From Rhypophila decipiens (Eukaryota; Ascomycota; Sordariomycetes; Sordariales; Naviculisporaceae): DNA of 64,000 nucleotides. The DNA is taken from contig MU858048.1 in the NCBI GenBank assembly GCA_033297075.1, forward strand, positions 310,001 through 374,000. Direction: 5' to 3'. Positions 52,857 through 64,000 of this stretch are shown one piece after another. The position numbers were made by a program, and so were the translations under genes. Within the stretch, counting starts at the first letter, position 1, and every line of letters starts with the position of its first letter. The notes below the pieces were generated by a model. That model saw only the letters and a program-made list of their open reading frames with translations, was not told the origin of the DNA and did no database searches.

Positions 52857-55800
52857 GCTATGAGTTCTGGGTCGTGTTGAAGGCTGGTGGGAGGTTGGTT
52901 TCTTTATTCTCGGTTCGGCTTGCTTGCATGGTCGGTTTTGGATCATTAGACTTGTTGAGCGGGCGGGCATTTTTGTTTCTCGGTATTTTTTTCCGTTCTA
53001 CGATTCTATTCTATTTCTGAGATGAAAGATAATTGAGTTGATGTTGTGCAGTTTATTCTCCTCTGTCGGCTTTTCCATGGTGGCACTTCTTTGATGGTGA
53101 TGTTACGTGTTGGGTACGATTTGCGCGATTTGCTGCCCATGAGGTGATCGTGGGATCGTGTGTGGCTTGAGGGCAGGAGCTTGAGCAGCTGGGTCATCAA
53201 TCTGGAAGGCAGTTTCATTTCACGAAGCATCAAGGTGGAGTCGAAACACTGATTTCTGGGCCGGTGACCATCACCGTCAGGTCGAAAGAAGGCACGATCC
53301 GACACCGACACAGGTCCAAGCTGGCAACTGCCGGTTCAATCGACCTCCTACATCTTCACCCGAGCTTCACCCGACGAGGGAACATCACTTCACAAAGGAT
53401 TCTACGACGAGCGCGATCGACATCACATATTGACACCTGAATGGACGCTTGGCAAGGCATGGTGCAGCAGCTACAGGGCGTATCTAAAGCGCTCAGCCCA
53501 GGCCTTCTCCTCAAGAGTGACGCCGCAGCCACGAGACCGTATGGTCGCCAACCGGTGCATCCCAGGAGGTTTATGCTGTCCCTTCAGAGCTGGTTCCGAG
53601 AAGTGGTTGCCGGTGGCTTCGATGGTGTCCTTGTTCAAGACCGGCCTCTGTCGGGCTTGAAAGAACAGTAGCTCCAGCTCTGTGTTCTTAGGTGCCGAGG
53701 TTAGTCGAGTCTTAGCTCCCTGCTTCTAGAAGAAATGTGATATTGGGATGTACATGGGGCTGCAGTTTTGTGTTACCGCGTTGTTACCAGGTATGTCTCA
53801 GCTAGAAGTCTATAAAAGAGGTTAAATCTCAACGCTGGTGTCGCTCATTCTAGAAACATTAATATAGCAAGGGCGGACATGTGCATATGTGCCCCACGCC
53901 ATGCTCCAAGGACGCGTTTGTCATTTATGCCACAGGCTCTATTCGGCTTATCCTCACAGAGCCTCGGGATAATCGACTTATATGTGCTCTATGTGTATGG
54001 GCAAGGATGAAGTGATCAAGTCCAACTATAGGAAAGCCTGCTGCTTCGATGGGTTGCAAGATTCACAAAAACTCTATTCTTTGCTCTACCCGTGTAATAT
54101 CTATTATGGCAAGAAAGGGCATTGGTTTCAAGCCATATGTCTTGAACATTGTTTTCTAAGCATGTGATTGCCGGTATATCGAGTTCTCAGTGTTGGCCAT
54201 TTTGGGGGGTAGCTTGACTCGGACTCATTCATGCTTCAACAACACCGAGATGAACAATATGGAGAGGGGTACCCTTATTACCCAAGGTCACCAGTCCACC
54301 GTGGCTTGATGCGCCCATGAATCACCGGATGATTCGTGATTGAAACTTATACGATGCCCGGATTAGGGCATCTTGAGAACGTCGTGACCCGGACCCGGAC
54401 TAGGAACAAGGGGACGGCGTTCACCGTGTGCCGGTTCACTTCATCTAGATCATCCTCTGCTTTGTTTATCCATAGACAACAATAGTCCCAGATAGAATCA
54501 TCAAGGTTGCGAGATCGAGATCAGCATCAGCCACTCAATACAGCAGCGTCTCACAAAGACCCTTCTCGAAGACCGTAGTCAGGCGGTAACACAGGCTTCT
54601 TGTGTCATGGTCCAGAAAAGGGGAAGACACCTTCTATGCTATTCTCGAACCTAGCCCAATGGCAACGTGAAATATAGCCGAGATATGCGCGGCCGTTGCT
54701 GATTGAGAACCAAGACTGTCTCGGTCAATGTTGAATCATCAAGGTCGTCACTTGGAGTTCTATTTAGGTGGTCTCACTCTCTGACAACTCTCACTGGTGA
54801 GATGACCACATTCGACCCCCCAATCTCGTTGGTTTCCCAACTTAATCGATCTTGTATCACTCCAATCAGCTCCACAGAGTGTCTCGTCACCTCGCAAGTT
54901 TCATATCACATCACAGAGCTAGACAAGAGACAATAGCCATTATTGGTAAATCAACACCCGCGCAGTGCGCATTATTGCGGAAGCTCTCTCTTGGGCTAGT
55001 TCTAGTCTTTGTCGGATACCAGGCATAAGCCGAGGGAGAGGAATCAAACAGCTAACAATAAGTATCGGAGCAGTATCGGAGAAGAAGTACTGACATGCAG
55101 CCTTGTTGTCAAATACGTAGGTGGAAAGGCAAGCCTGCTTCAGCAAGACATACCTTGCCTTTCTCCGCACACCTCCCTCCTCCGTGCCCCTATTCCGGCC
55201 TCGATTTTTCCACATCCGGAAACCTGATTACGCCTTACAGTCCATGATACATGGATGCAATAATTGTAATCCACGCAGCAATTTGATTTCACATCGGTAT
55301 ATAACCATCCGGCAACCGCGGCTCATGGCGGACCGCTCCGTGCGCTAGAAAAAAAGAAAAAAGAACCTCGAAGGATTCACAATGTCGGAAACAAAGAGTC
55401 GGTGAGAGCCTAGAGGTGCCTCCCAAGAAAACAACTGTGACGTGGGGGCCGCACGAGCGGAATAGGGGACCAAATCCGCTTGAGCCTGGAGAAGTTCGCT
55501 GTGGTTTTCAAAGAGCATATTGTACATTGATTTTCCTTGGCACCACCATGGGAGAGGTACTTACCCCACGAAAAGTAATGTAAGCCACCTACCTACTTCG
55601 CCATATGCGAGCGAACCTCATAGGTTCTTCTTGCGCGGGCTAATAGGTAGGTACCGTACAGTACGTTACAGATATATGCAAGCAGACATGTTGGTACCTA
55701 CAGCTTGCATATCAAGCAGGACGTACGTTTGGCAGGAACAGTTGAGTCTGCGGAAGAGAGAACAAGATTTCAATCGGCGTGGGAGATCCAAACCCCCACT

Positions 55801-58008
55801 CCCCGGTGTCGGGTGTCATCATTCGGCCTTCCAGAACATAACGTTACGGTACCTAACCGAGGACCGATGAACTCCATCCTCACGGGAGGTTCTTTCCTCC
55901 CTACGACCTCCCAAAATGGGCGACGCAAAGTAACACGGCTTAACCAGACGAACTGCTACACTACCAATGCAACTAATATGCGCCAGATATTAAAAAGATA
56001 GCAAACCATCCTCCTCGGTGTGGTTGTTGGCGCATCTGTCAAAACCATATCAAGATAGAGGACTGGAACCGCATATGAAGAAGCACCAACCATACCGAAC
56101 CAATATCATACTCTGCGATATTCTGAGCTTGGTTCCAAGCGACATTTTTCTATTTTAAAAGAACGTTATATCCTCACCGGCTCGAAGCGAGAACAACCTT
56201 GACCAGCTCCAAGAAAAAGAAAAGTAGACGGAGCAAAGAAGCCTAGCGAGATTCAATCTCGGCGCCATTGCCGCCCGTGTCTTGCTCTTGCTCCGAGACC
56301 CGCCATCCGCGCGGGCCGCCGCCGCCAACCTACACAACACGGGATAGGAATTACACACCCAGACAACACCAGTTTACTATGTACACTAGGTGTGTATGGT
56401 ACTGGTGGCATATACCTACCTTACCTGCCTAACATCTACGTAGTAATCTCTATCCCGCGCTGTAATCACTTCCGGTGGGATTTTGATAGATGGATGGTAC
56501 GGATAACCAATCCATAGTCCCCCGGGTGAGCAGTGAGATTCCTGTATGTTGTGTTACAACAAGATCAATCCAACAACCTCACACTTCATACGTGCCGTGT
56601 CATGGCGCTGTTGAGATTACCGGGTCTTACTCTTCCTCTTACGGGAGACTCGGACTTTTTATAAACCATTCCAAACGTCGTCAGGCAGCAAAGGCGCAAG
56701 GACTTTTATATCACAGCAGACCCAACACACAAGGTACATGCCTACGGTATTCCATGATGTACCATACCGTACTGATACTAGTCCGGGGTAGGTTATCACC
56801 CTTGTCCCCCCCCGTAGAAGGAGGGACGGTCAAGATAATGTTCACCACCACCAACCCAACTTCGAACCCAACTTCGAACCCAACCCACGTTTTTTAGTCT
56901 CCCAGCCATTGATGCCATCCAATCCAATCCCCCATACTCCTCCGTACCCGTGCTCAATCACAATCACACCTCTTAATCCGCACAGCACTTTCCCCGGCCA
57001 GCCAGCCAGCCAGCCTCAAGCAAACACAACCCATGGGGAAAAAAGCTGGGGAAAAAGAATCCTTACCCCCACGCTCTCTCTCACACACGGACTTCACACA
57101 GATAATCTCACACTCACACCGAGTCAAAATCAAGTAAACCAACCCAACCGAAAGACCCGAACCGAGCGTACTGGAAATCACGTCGGCTGCGGACCAAACT
57201 TCTTACATCTTGCATGAACCATGGCAGGTTATCCGCTGCGTACAGTGGTAAAGGTAACATAACTCAGAGCGAGCCATGTGTTCGTTATCCGTGCTCGCTC
57301 GCTCACAAGATCCGGGGATAGGATAGATAGACAAGAACAAAATCAAGGCACGGCAAAGAAGGTAATGTCAACATCAACGAGGACGTCCATTGCATTATTA
57401 ATGACAAGTAGGTAGGTAGGTAGTTAATGAAGAGACTAAAAGGTCTCACAAAAAAAGTAAAATTGGTATTGAAAGGCTGATAAAGATGCCAGAAAATAAA
57501 AAGAAGAAAAGAGTACACCCAAAGTAAATGTGAAAATAACAATCAAGAAAGAAACAAAAAGAAACAAAAATGTAAATGACCAGATAATAACCTAGAGACC
57601 CCCAAAAACCCCAAAATGAAAATCCAGGTATTTGTTTAAATCCACCCATCCTTCCTGCTTACACTGTATATGCCCGCGTTTGCCCCAATTCCCAAAAAGA
57701 CAAGTTTAATTGCAATATTGTTGCAAGATTCTCATGATGTTTGAGGTAGCTCCGGGTATGTCGGTAGGTAGGTAAGTGAGAAGCAGCTTCAAATAGCTCC
57801 CTGGATATCTGTTGCTTGCGGATCGAGGTTGAGATAGATGGTGAAAGGTGAAGAATTATTGACTGATAGTGTCGATGATATCTCTCGCAAAATGAACTCC
57901 CGCCTGCCAGCCCTTGTGATTGTTCCCATTTTTGTCGGTTGCCCTGTTCCGTGAAACGCCGTAAAAAAAGATGTGTATCAGACAAATCGAAAGGAGATAG
58001 TTGACATC
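52857..58008. other. Gene-poor region, left part
   Basis: About 5 kb in which only a doubtful 76-codon ORF (53441-53671) looks possible. I see simple repeats (a 12-bp ACCCAACTTCGA repeat near 56858-56885, GCCA repeats near 57000, GTAG repeats near 57410) but no transposon domain and no RNA gene. The open frames on both strands are short and change register often. Confidence 0.45.
53441..53671 (+). CDS. Possible small protein, 76 residues
   Basis: Starts MDAWQGMVQQLQGVSKAL from a true ATG and ends at a TAG stop after GLKEQ. It contains an amphipathic stretch (FMLSLQSWFREVVAGGF) and has codon use close to neighbouring genes. No family is recognised and no intron is indicated. It may be the first exon of a longer gene or only chance. 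Confidence 0.25.
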   Translation: MDAWQGMVQQLQGVSKALSPGLLLKSDAAATRPYGRQPVHPRRFMLSLQSWFREVVAGGFDGVLVQDRPLSGLKEQ

Positions 58009-58245
58009 TTAACGACGCATCGAGGCGGGCCAGTAGTCCCGGTAGCCAACGGGACTCGGCGGTGGTGGTGCCGGCACCGAGTAGTCGTTCTCTTGGATGG
58101 TGTGGATGGGCGTGACCAGTTGACCGGTTCTCGAGGCCAGTGTTGCGTTGATGCTGGCAAAGAGGTCTTGGGAAGCTGGGAGACCTGCTGTCCGTCGGCT
58201 GCTCGCCGGAACGGTGATGTTGATGGGTGGGACTTGAGAAGGCAT
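58009..58245 (-). CDS. Possible small Pro/Ser-rich protein, 78 residues
   Basis: ATG at 58245 lies in a strong fungal context (CCTCACAATGCC) after a CA-rich leader. The product runs from MPSQVPPINITVP through TAGLPASQDLFASINATL to a PPPPSP stretch and ends GYRDYWPASMRR. Composition and start context look genuine, but I cannot name a family and there is no intron or domain to test the call. Confidence 0.45.
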   Translation of the reverse strand: MPSQVPPINITVPASSRRTAGLPASQDLFASINATLASRTGQLVTPIHTIQENDYSVPAPPPPSPVGYRDYWPASMRR

Positions 58246-61200
58246 TGTGAGGTTGTGTGTGTGTTGTTCGTATGTTGAGACACGAGGCTTGCTATGACTT
58301 TGGGATAGGACAATAACCAGACGAGACTTGGGAATATTTGAAGGCGAGTATGGCCGTGCTTGTGATTTTATGGAGAATTGTGGTAAAAGAGAGGAGCCGA
58401 GGAGAGTGTGTAAAAATGCCGGAGTTGGGGTTGGTATTAATACCCGAGGAAGCTCGTGGCACACGGGGGAAAGTGGGTGAGGCTGTTGGTCCGTGGGTGT
58501 GCGGTGACTGGCGACGATGGATACCAAGATTTGGTCGGATGTACGGATACGTGTATTAATACCAGGACAAAATTTGGTACCGGCGTATAGAAATTTCTCG
58601 CTCCTTTTCTTGTTTCTCTTCCTGTGCGAGTCTATGGCACACCAAGGCACTCCGTGTCTGGGGGCGGGACGGGTTGTTTGGCGAGTGGCAGTGTAAAGAA
58701 CAAGATGTGGGAAATAAGTTGGGTCTCAGGAAGACCAACCGAGTTCTTGATCTTGGGGGTCGGACCAAAGATGATGTGGTACAGATGGCTTACAAGAGGT
58801 AAGGCCGACTAGGTGGACAACACGGCAGGAGCTAGGTAAAGGGGCACAAAGTTGAGAGTGGGAAAGAGTCAGGACTGAATTTCCTGGGGAAAGATGGGAG
58901 GTGGGAGATGGATGGGTTTTTGTAATGTACAATACCACAACCAGACCCCAGACTTTTGTTTTCTGGTTCTCTCAAAGCTCAAATTGACATGGACAATGCC
59001 TGTGTCCACAAAAGGGGTCTTGTCATAACTCAGAAGGGCGAAAAAATTGCAGACAAGCCCGGATGTAGAAAAAGAAAGCAAACGTGGGTAAAATGGTATC
59101 AAGGACGGTATCCGCAAGGTAAGGGGGCAGGTAACGACTGGATGCTAGCGTTTTCACGCACCCAGGCAGGATTCCTCAATCGGACCACACGCCATTCTCC
59201 CTGTCAAGCACGATGAGGCATGTTCACAAACCAGAAACGGCGTGGACAAGGATGGACGCTGCTGGAGCGGACGGCGCTGCTGAGGAGACTGACAAAAAGG
59301 AATGTTCCATGCTTCCCTACACGTGTACAAGGAGGGAATCAGGGGGTGAGAAATGGAATGCAGTGCCCTAAAAACGCGGCGCGGTCCAGTGGAGGAAAGC
59401 TCGTTTTCATCCCCCTGGGGGTGGATGTACAGTACATACGGTACCTGGGCCGGTGGATCTGATGGAGCCTGGGGCAAGCAAAAGTGCATGCTTTATAACT
59501 AGTTGGGGAAGTACCTGATACGCCGACAGGGCTGGGGAACACCGCCAGATTTCCTGTACCTGCCGACAGCCTACGGGATAGGTATTATCGGCACGCCACT
59601 GGCAGCGAAGAAAACGATAGGTTACACTTGGAGTTCAGCTTCTTTCTTGTCCGACAGAAGGGTGTTGAAATTTTAGAAGTTTTGGCCGGCAGGGTGACTC
59701 GCTGACTGAATCAGCGGCGGCGTAACAGGAACTTGCCCGTCCGCCCCTTCCGTTGGCAAGATCTCGACGCCTCTGCCTGCCAGGGAGATACAAGGAGTCA
59801 TGGATGCACGGAAGCGGTGGGAAAGGAAAAGCAGCAACCGAAATAAATACGGTACTCCGTAGATGAGAAAATTTTTGACAGCCGAAGAAAGCGACGGATC
59901 GATTCGCCAAGCGACGGTGAAAGAGGGATGGTATGCTGGTTGATTGTAGCCTGTGGAAAAGTCTTCGAGGCAGAAGTGATGGATACTTCTCGAAATGCGG
60001 TTGGTCATCACCTCGTGTGAGAAAAGTCCACTCTGCGGCGAGTTGTGCTTTGATGACATGATTGCTCTGATCTTGCGTTCCAATCCCAACTCGGGGAACC
60101 AGAGACGGACGGCGAGAACACCGCTGAAGCGTTGCAATCGGCCTTGACCGGTTGAGGTTGGAACCTTGGGTGAGATGACAAGTGACTTTCAGGTTGACCC
60201 GGTGGAAGTCGCGGGCTCTGGCAGGATTGGCGGCAGCCGAATTTTTTCTTCCCCGACCCCAGCTTTCAACCCCCCGTGGGGCTGCCCTAGTCTGGGGAGC
60301 GGGTCTGGAACTCTGGATTTTCTGGGGGAGATCCAGCTGTGGGGCGGCAAGGCGGGAGATTGCTGTTTTGGGGGAATTGTGGGGTAAGAGGCTTGTCAGT
60401 TGGCGATTCGTCCGAATTCCACCTGTCAACGACGGTCGACCACAACACCACTGCAGTGTCTGGCGATAGCAGCTAGATAGCGGATTGCGACCTGAGCTAA
60501 CGCAGTCGACTGAATTGCATGGAAATAGCAAACCAGTCACAAACATTGGGGCATAGCTCTACACAGCGACTGGACAAGAAGCGTCGAGAATTACCTAATG
60601 GGCAAGGTAAACATCGCATTGGGTTGTCAAACCATCGATTGCCTGCTCCCTCCCTCCCTTCCGACGTTGGATCAATCAATCAATCAACGACAATGCTTCA
60701 CCGCCAGCTATCCTTCCTTCGCCGACAATTTGGCTGGTTGCGTCACCACCACTAACAAAATGGGTGAGAAATTCGTCAGCCCGGGCCGGTACGTGTAACA
60801 AGTTCACACGCGAACTGCTGTCCTCATTACGAGGGCTGGGAGTCTTTGGCCCTCCAGAGACAACGGCGGAATTTGCGGCCGGCTTAATTTTGTTTGTGTG
60901 CCAGCAGAACTTGAACATGTTATTCATGGCTGGGCTTTTTCTTGACCACGGAAGAGGTGCGCCGGATTCTGAATCCTCGAGCCTTTTCTTTTTCATGCAC
61001 GCACCATGGCATGAAGGTACCGGACACTGCCAGTATTAAGATCCACTTCACATCGTCGCCCTCGAACATCACCCGCATATCCCTACCTAGGTGAGCGCTC
61101 ACCACTGGTGATACAGTCCTGCCCTGGCGACTAGGGGGGAGAGAGTCAACAATCCGGAATAGGGGCCCTGCGAGGCACACCGCTGGCTCTCGGCCTGGAA

Positions 61201-63051
61201 TCTGCAAACTGCCGCCCTATTTTCCTGTTACCGCTCCCGTCCCGAGTGGACCAAATTCATCAAGCAGTCGTCTCGCCATGACCTGGATAATTATCATGGT
61301 CTGGCTCTTTCTGATTCCCAACACTTGATCCGTCCGATGTTGGGAGATCTTCCACGGGTTCTGCTTCATCAGCGTTGCTCCGCCGTTTGATAAATGGAAA
61401 TCTTCTGGAACCCGGAGAATTTTGTTCTGTACGTGTCATGTTCCTGCACCTTCCCCATGCTGCCTTACCATTTTACCGCTACCCTTGCCCTGACAAGAAA
61501 CGGTATTTCCGGATGTCGGGGCCCGTTTTCCGGTCTAGCGATGCACCCTGAAATTTACACCGGCGAGAATTTTTTACAAGGCTACTTTAGTGAAATGAAG
61601 CTGGAGCTTTCCCCAGATTTTCCGTCGCCCCGGGAGCGATGCCAAGTTTTGGGGCAGAACCCAAAAAGGGAGTGGTCGTTTTCGATGCCGTGACGATCTC
61701 CTCTCGCAGAGCTGCCATGTCATTTGACTTTGAAGCGGAGCCCATGGACCGACTTGTCTGTCAATACTCCGTAAAGCTGGCAGATACTTCATTTACCGTT
61801 ATTGACTCGCTCATTGACCGGCTTGGGAGTTCTAATATGGCTTTTAGCTGACCTTTCCCGAGAGATATTGAGTCATCAAACACCTCTTCGATACAGGTCA
61901 ACGTCAGTCTGCTAGCTTCGACGGCGAACGGCCGGCGTACTGATAGTCTGATGCTACCGTACTAGCACCCAAGTTCCAACACCTCGACGCCTCTGGATGA
62001 TATCCCTACACGCATTAACCTGAATCACGCGAGCTCCGTTAATGCTGAATTCTCCACTTAGTACTCCGTAAGGAACTCGTCAGTGCCAGACAACAATATC
62101 AAGGACCAAAAAGTACAACCGAAGATGCTTGTTGAGAGAACTCATTCCGGCACACCCTTGATTCCTACGGGCGTACCACGCCCTTTCCAGAATCATGTAG
62201 TGAGCAATCCGGCGAAACTTTGTCAAACAACCGATGGGATACGGGATATGGATGGAACTTGTTACCATTACCTAAGCTGTAAAACCTCGTCCATTTCTGA
62301 GAATGGCTGTTTGCCGGTGCCCACCCAACGGAAGGTGTTTCCCCAGATTCTGCTCACAGAGCAACAAATGGACCCAAACGTGTCTCTTGTTGTTTTCGAT
62401 TTCCATGCCAAACACCACATTGTTGGTGGAACAAGTGCCGGATTAAGCTTTCCCCATCGATCGTGAAGAAATGAGAAATTGAAAAAAGAATCCGGGGTAA
62501 TTTAGCCGCTCCAAGGTTTCACCTCGTGTAAGTTGTGCCAGTAAGTGCTGTTACGACCCTGACCTACCATACCTATGCTGCAAGGTACGGCGTATCTGAC
62601 CAGACTTTTGCTCTCCGAGATGGGCTATTTATGTACACCATGGCAAGCCATATACTCGAATTCCTTGGTTGGGATGCTGAGGATGGAAAAGGGAATATTA
62701 AATAAACTTGGCACCGCTTGGATATACGGATACTGCATCCGGAATCACTGACGGACGAGCAGGCAAACACAAACATTCCTTTTAATCACACATGGAGGTG
62801 AATCACTGGCCTTGTTGTCGACGAGGCAACTCGGGTATCTGGAATTAAATGTCGGCATCCTGGCATCCTGTTTGTAGTCGTGAGGTTCACTAGTACGGCC
62901 AAGACTGGTTACCGTACAGGGCGATTTTTGCCTGGCGCGCTATATACCATATCATGCTCAACTTTTCCTTATTCCCTCATCAGACCAGAGTAGGAGATAT
63001 TGAGGAAATTCCCAATATGACTTTGAAATGTTATAAAGACGCCATAGTGAC
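58246..63051. other. Gene-poor region, right part
   Basis: No gene supported. A 303-codon minus-strand frame at 59635-60546 is open but lacks any domain or conserved-looking segment. TACTCCGTA occurs three times here (59853, 61765, 62062), and a GTAC-rich near-palindrome is at 59427-59445. Confidence 0.45.
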
Positions 63052-64000
63052 TCAGAGATGATACGCCTCCCTGGCGGTGCCAGCCCAGACCATCTTCTGG
63101 TCCTCCTCGTTTAGTCCGGCCATATCGCACACCTTCTCCACCACTTTGCGCCATTTCACCCAGGCATTGTCGGCGTCCTTGTCGTCCGCATTGGCATCGT
63201 CTACGCCGATGGTGCAGACGGGCCAGTCGGTGGCGAACATGATCCGGCTAGGGCCAAAGGCAGCAATGACCACGGCCAGCCAAGGGATGATGGAGGCAAA
63301 GATGTCATCGGCGGACCAGGTCCGGACCTTGTCGGTCATCTCGGCGAAGAGGCCGCTGAGTTTCATGTACGTACGCTTGCACTTGCTCAACGTGAACATG
63401 GCGGTTCGCCAGGCGATGAAAGATGGGTCTGTGGTGTAGTTGACGATGGTGATGTCGGGTTTGCAGAGGTGGTCTGTGAAGGGTCAGATTGAACGTGCAC
63501 TGCTTTGCGTCGAAATAGGCTAAAATTGTAAAATAAGTGCCAAGTGAGATGAGAGCGGGAGGAGACTTACTCAACACAAACACCACCTTGTCCTCTTCCT
63601 TCTCAACGCCATCGTGTGCTCGATCAATCATCTCGACCAGCTCATCCAGCTGCGTTCTGCCTCTCCGATGGTGATCAACACCCACATCGAAAACAAACCC
63701 CTTTCTGCCTAGCAACTTGAGGCCCTCGATAAACTCACCCTCCAAAGCCGTCCCGTTCGGTTGGTCCTGTAATAAATACCGGAATCCCTTCACCTTGCTC
63801 CAAGTCTCGGGGCCGGCTTCTTCCTCAGCCTTGGCGAGGTACTTCTCCAGCTGCGCTGGGCCCAAGTTTACTGGTGCCCAGGGGACAATCCCCAGGCAGA
63901 GGTCCTTGTCGGCGGCGGAATGTCCTTCACCATCGCGCGGCTCGCCGGTTATCACGCGGCGGAAGAAAGAGATTTCCTGAAGCGGGGCCGTCCAGTCCTT
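63052..64000 (-). CDS. Amidohydrolase-2 family metal-dependent hydrolase, 5' end cut by window
   Basis: Exons 64000(+)-63571 and 63473-63052 are joined by a phase-1 intron (GTAAGT to CACAG), giving the last 284 residues. Features of the TIM-barrel amidohydrolase family (lactonase-like) are FVFDVGVDHH, FVLNHLCKPDI with a metal-type His, and MFATDWPVC with the Asp near the C-terminal end of the barrel. The C-terminus AREAYHL is a typical short end for this family. Relatives hydrolyse sugar lactones (fucono- or rhamnonolactone) or decarboxylate aromatic acids; the substrate cannot be read from this part. The N-terminal metal motif (HxH) would lie beyond the window. Confidence 0.82.

Noticed and set aside
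53331..53360. GGTTCAATC-like box suggesting a second tRNA
   Set aside because: No acceptor, D-arm or anticodon-stem pairing could be built around it.
59635..60546. 303-codon open frame on the minus strand
   Set aside because: It starts at a true ATG but has no domain, no signal peptide, a scattered Cys/Arg/Ser/Pro composition and no introns. Overlapping frames in the same stretch are also open. Probably chance in GC-rich intergenic DNA.
62083..62466. 127-codon plus-strand frame near the right end
   Set aside because: No domain or signal, and the surrounding sequence contains intergenic motifs; taken as chance.

Overview
The window is nuclear DNA of a filamentous ascomycete (Pezizomycotina). 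The evidence is the gene set (SepA/Bni1 formin, Ecm14, COP9 signalosome subunit 3, a Mit1/CHD-type remodeller, a SUR7-family protein, RNase P/MRP subunit Pop8), short spliceosomal introns of about 55-100 nt with GTRNGT donors and CTAAC-type branch sites, pyrimidine-rich leaders, and intergenic repeats. The genus cannot be fixed from sequence alone.

Layout. 0-5.7 kb: POP8 (+), protein phosphatase 5 (-) and a small single-span membrane protein (-). 8.3-13.8 kb: a 1,799-residue formin (+). 14.35 kb: an intron-bearing tRNA-Val(UAC). 15.6-16.8 kb: a Ser-rich low-complexity protein (-). 17.8-19.5 kb: Ecm14, a carboxypeptidase-like protein that has lost its catalytic Glu (+). 21.0-25.7 kb: a Sec7-PH Arf-GEF (+) with a 57-bp tandem duplication across its stop codon. 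27.2-28.8 kb: CSN3 (-). 31.3-33.1 kb: a CCCH zinc-finger protein (-). 36.9-41.5 kb: a Mit1-like PHD/chromo/SNF2 remodeller (-), whose 5' and 3' ends are unresolved. 43.6-45.7 kb: mitochondrial rRNA 2'-O-methyltransferase MRM1 (+) with a nonapeptide repeat array. 46.6-47.8 kb: a SUR7/PalI-family membrane protein (-). 49.5-50.9 kb: a GPI-anchored PI-PLC-like protein (+). 52.2-52.9 kb: a short cytochrome b5 (+). 52.9-63.05 kb: about 10 kb with no convincing gene except one or two small ORFs. 63.05-64 kb: the 3' part of an amidohydrolase-2 family gene (-), cut by the window end.

The genes are mostly unrelated housekeeping and cell-biology genes, with no sign of a co-regulated cluster. Several act in polar growth and the cell cortex or wall (formin, Arf-GEF, Ecm14, SUR7 protein, GPI-PLC), but that is a theme and not a pathway. 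The less ordinary material is between genes: a 212-bp near-palindrome whose two arms each encode the same LINE reverse-transcriptase motif (46.1 kb), a 163-bp element with 29-bp terminal inverted repeats (30.0 kb), a 22-bp repeat family shared by three loci (30.0, 35.6 and 51.2 kb), and a recurrent TACTCCGTA motif. No clearly new multi-gene system was found. Exon coordinates come from splice consensus, reading phase and family resemblance, without transcript data.
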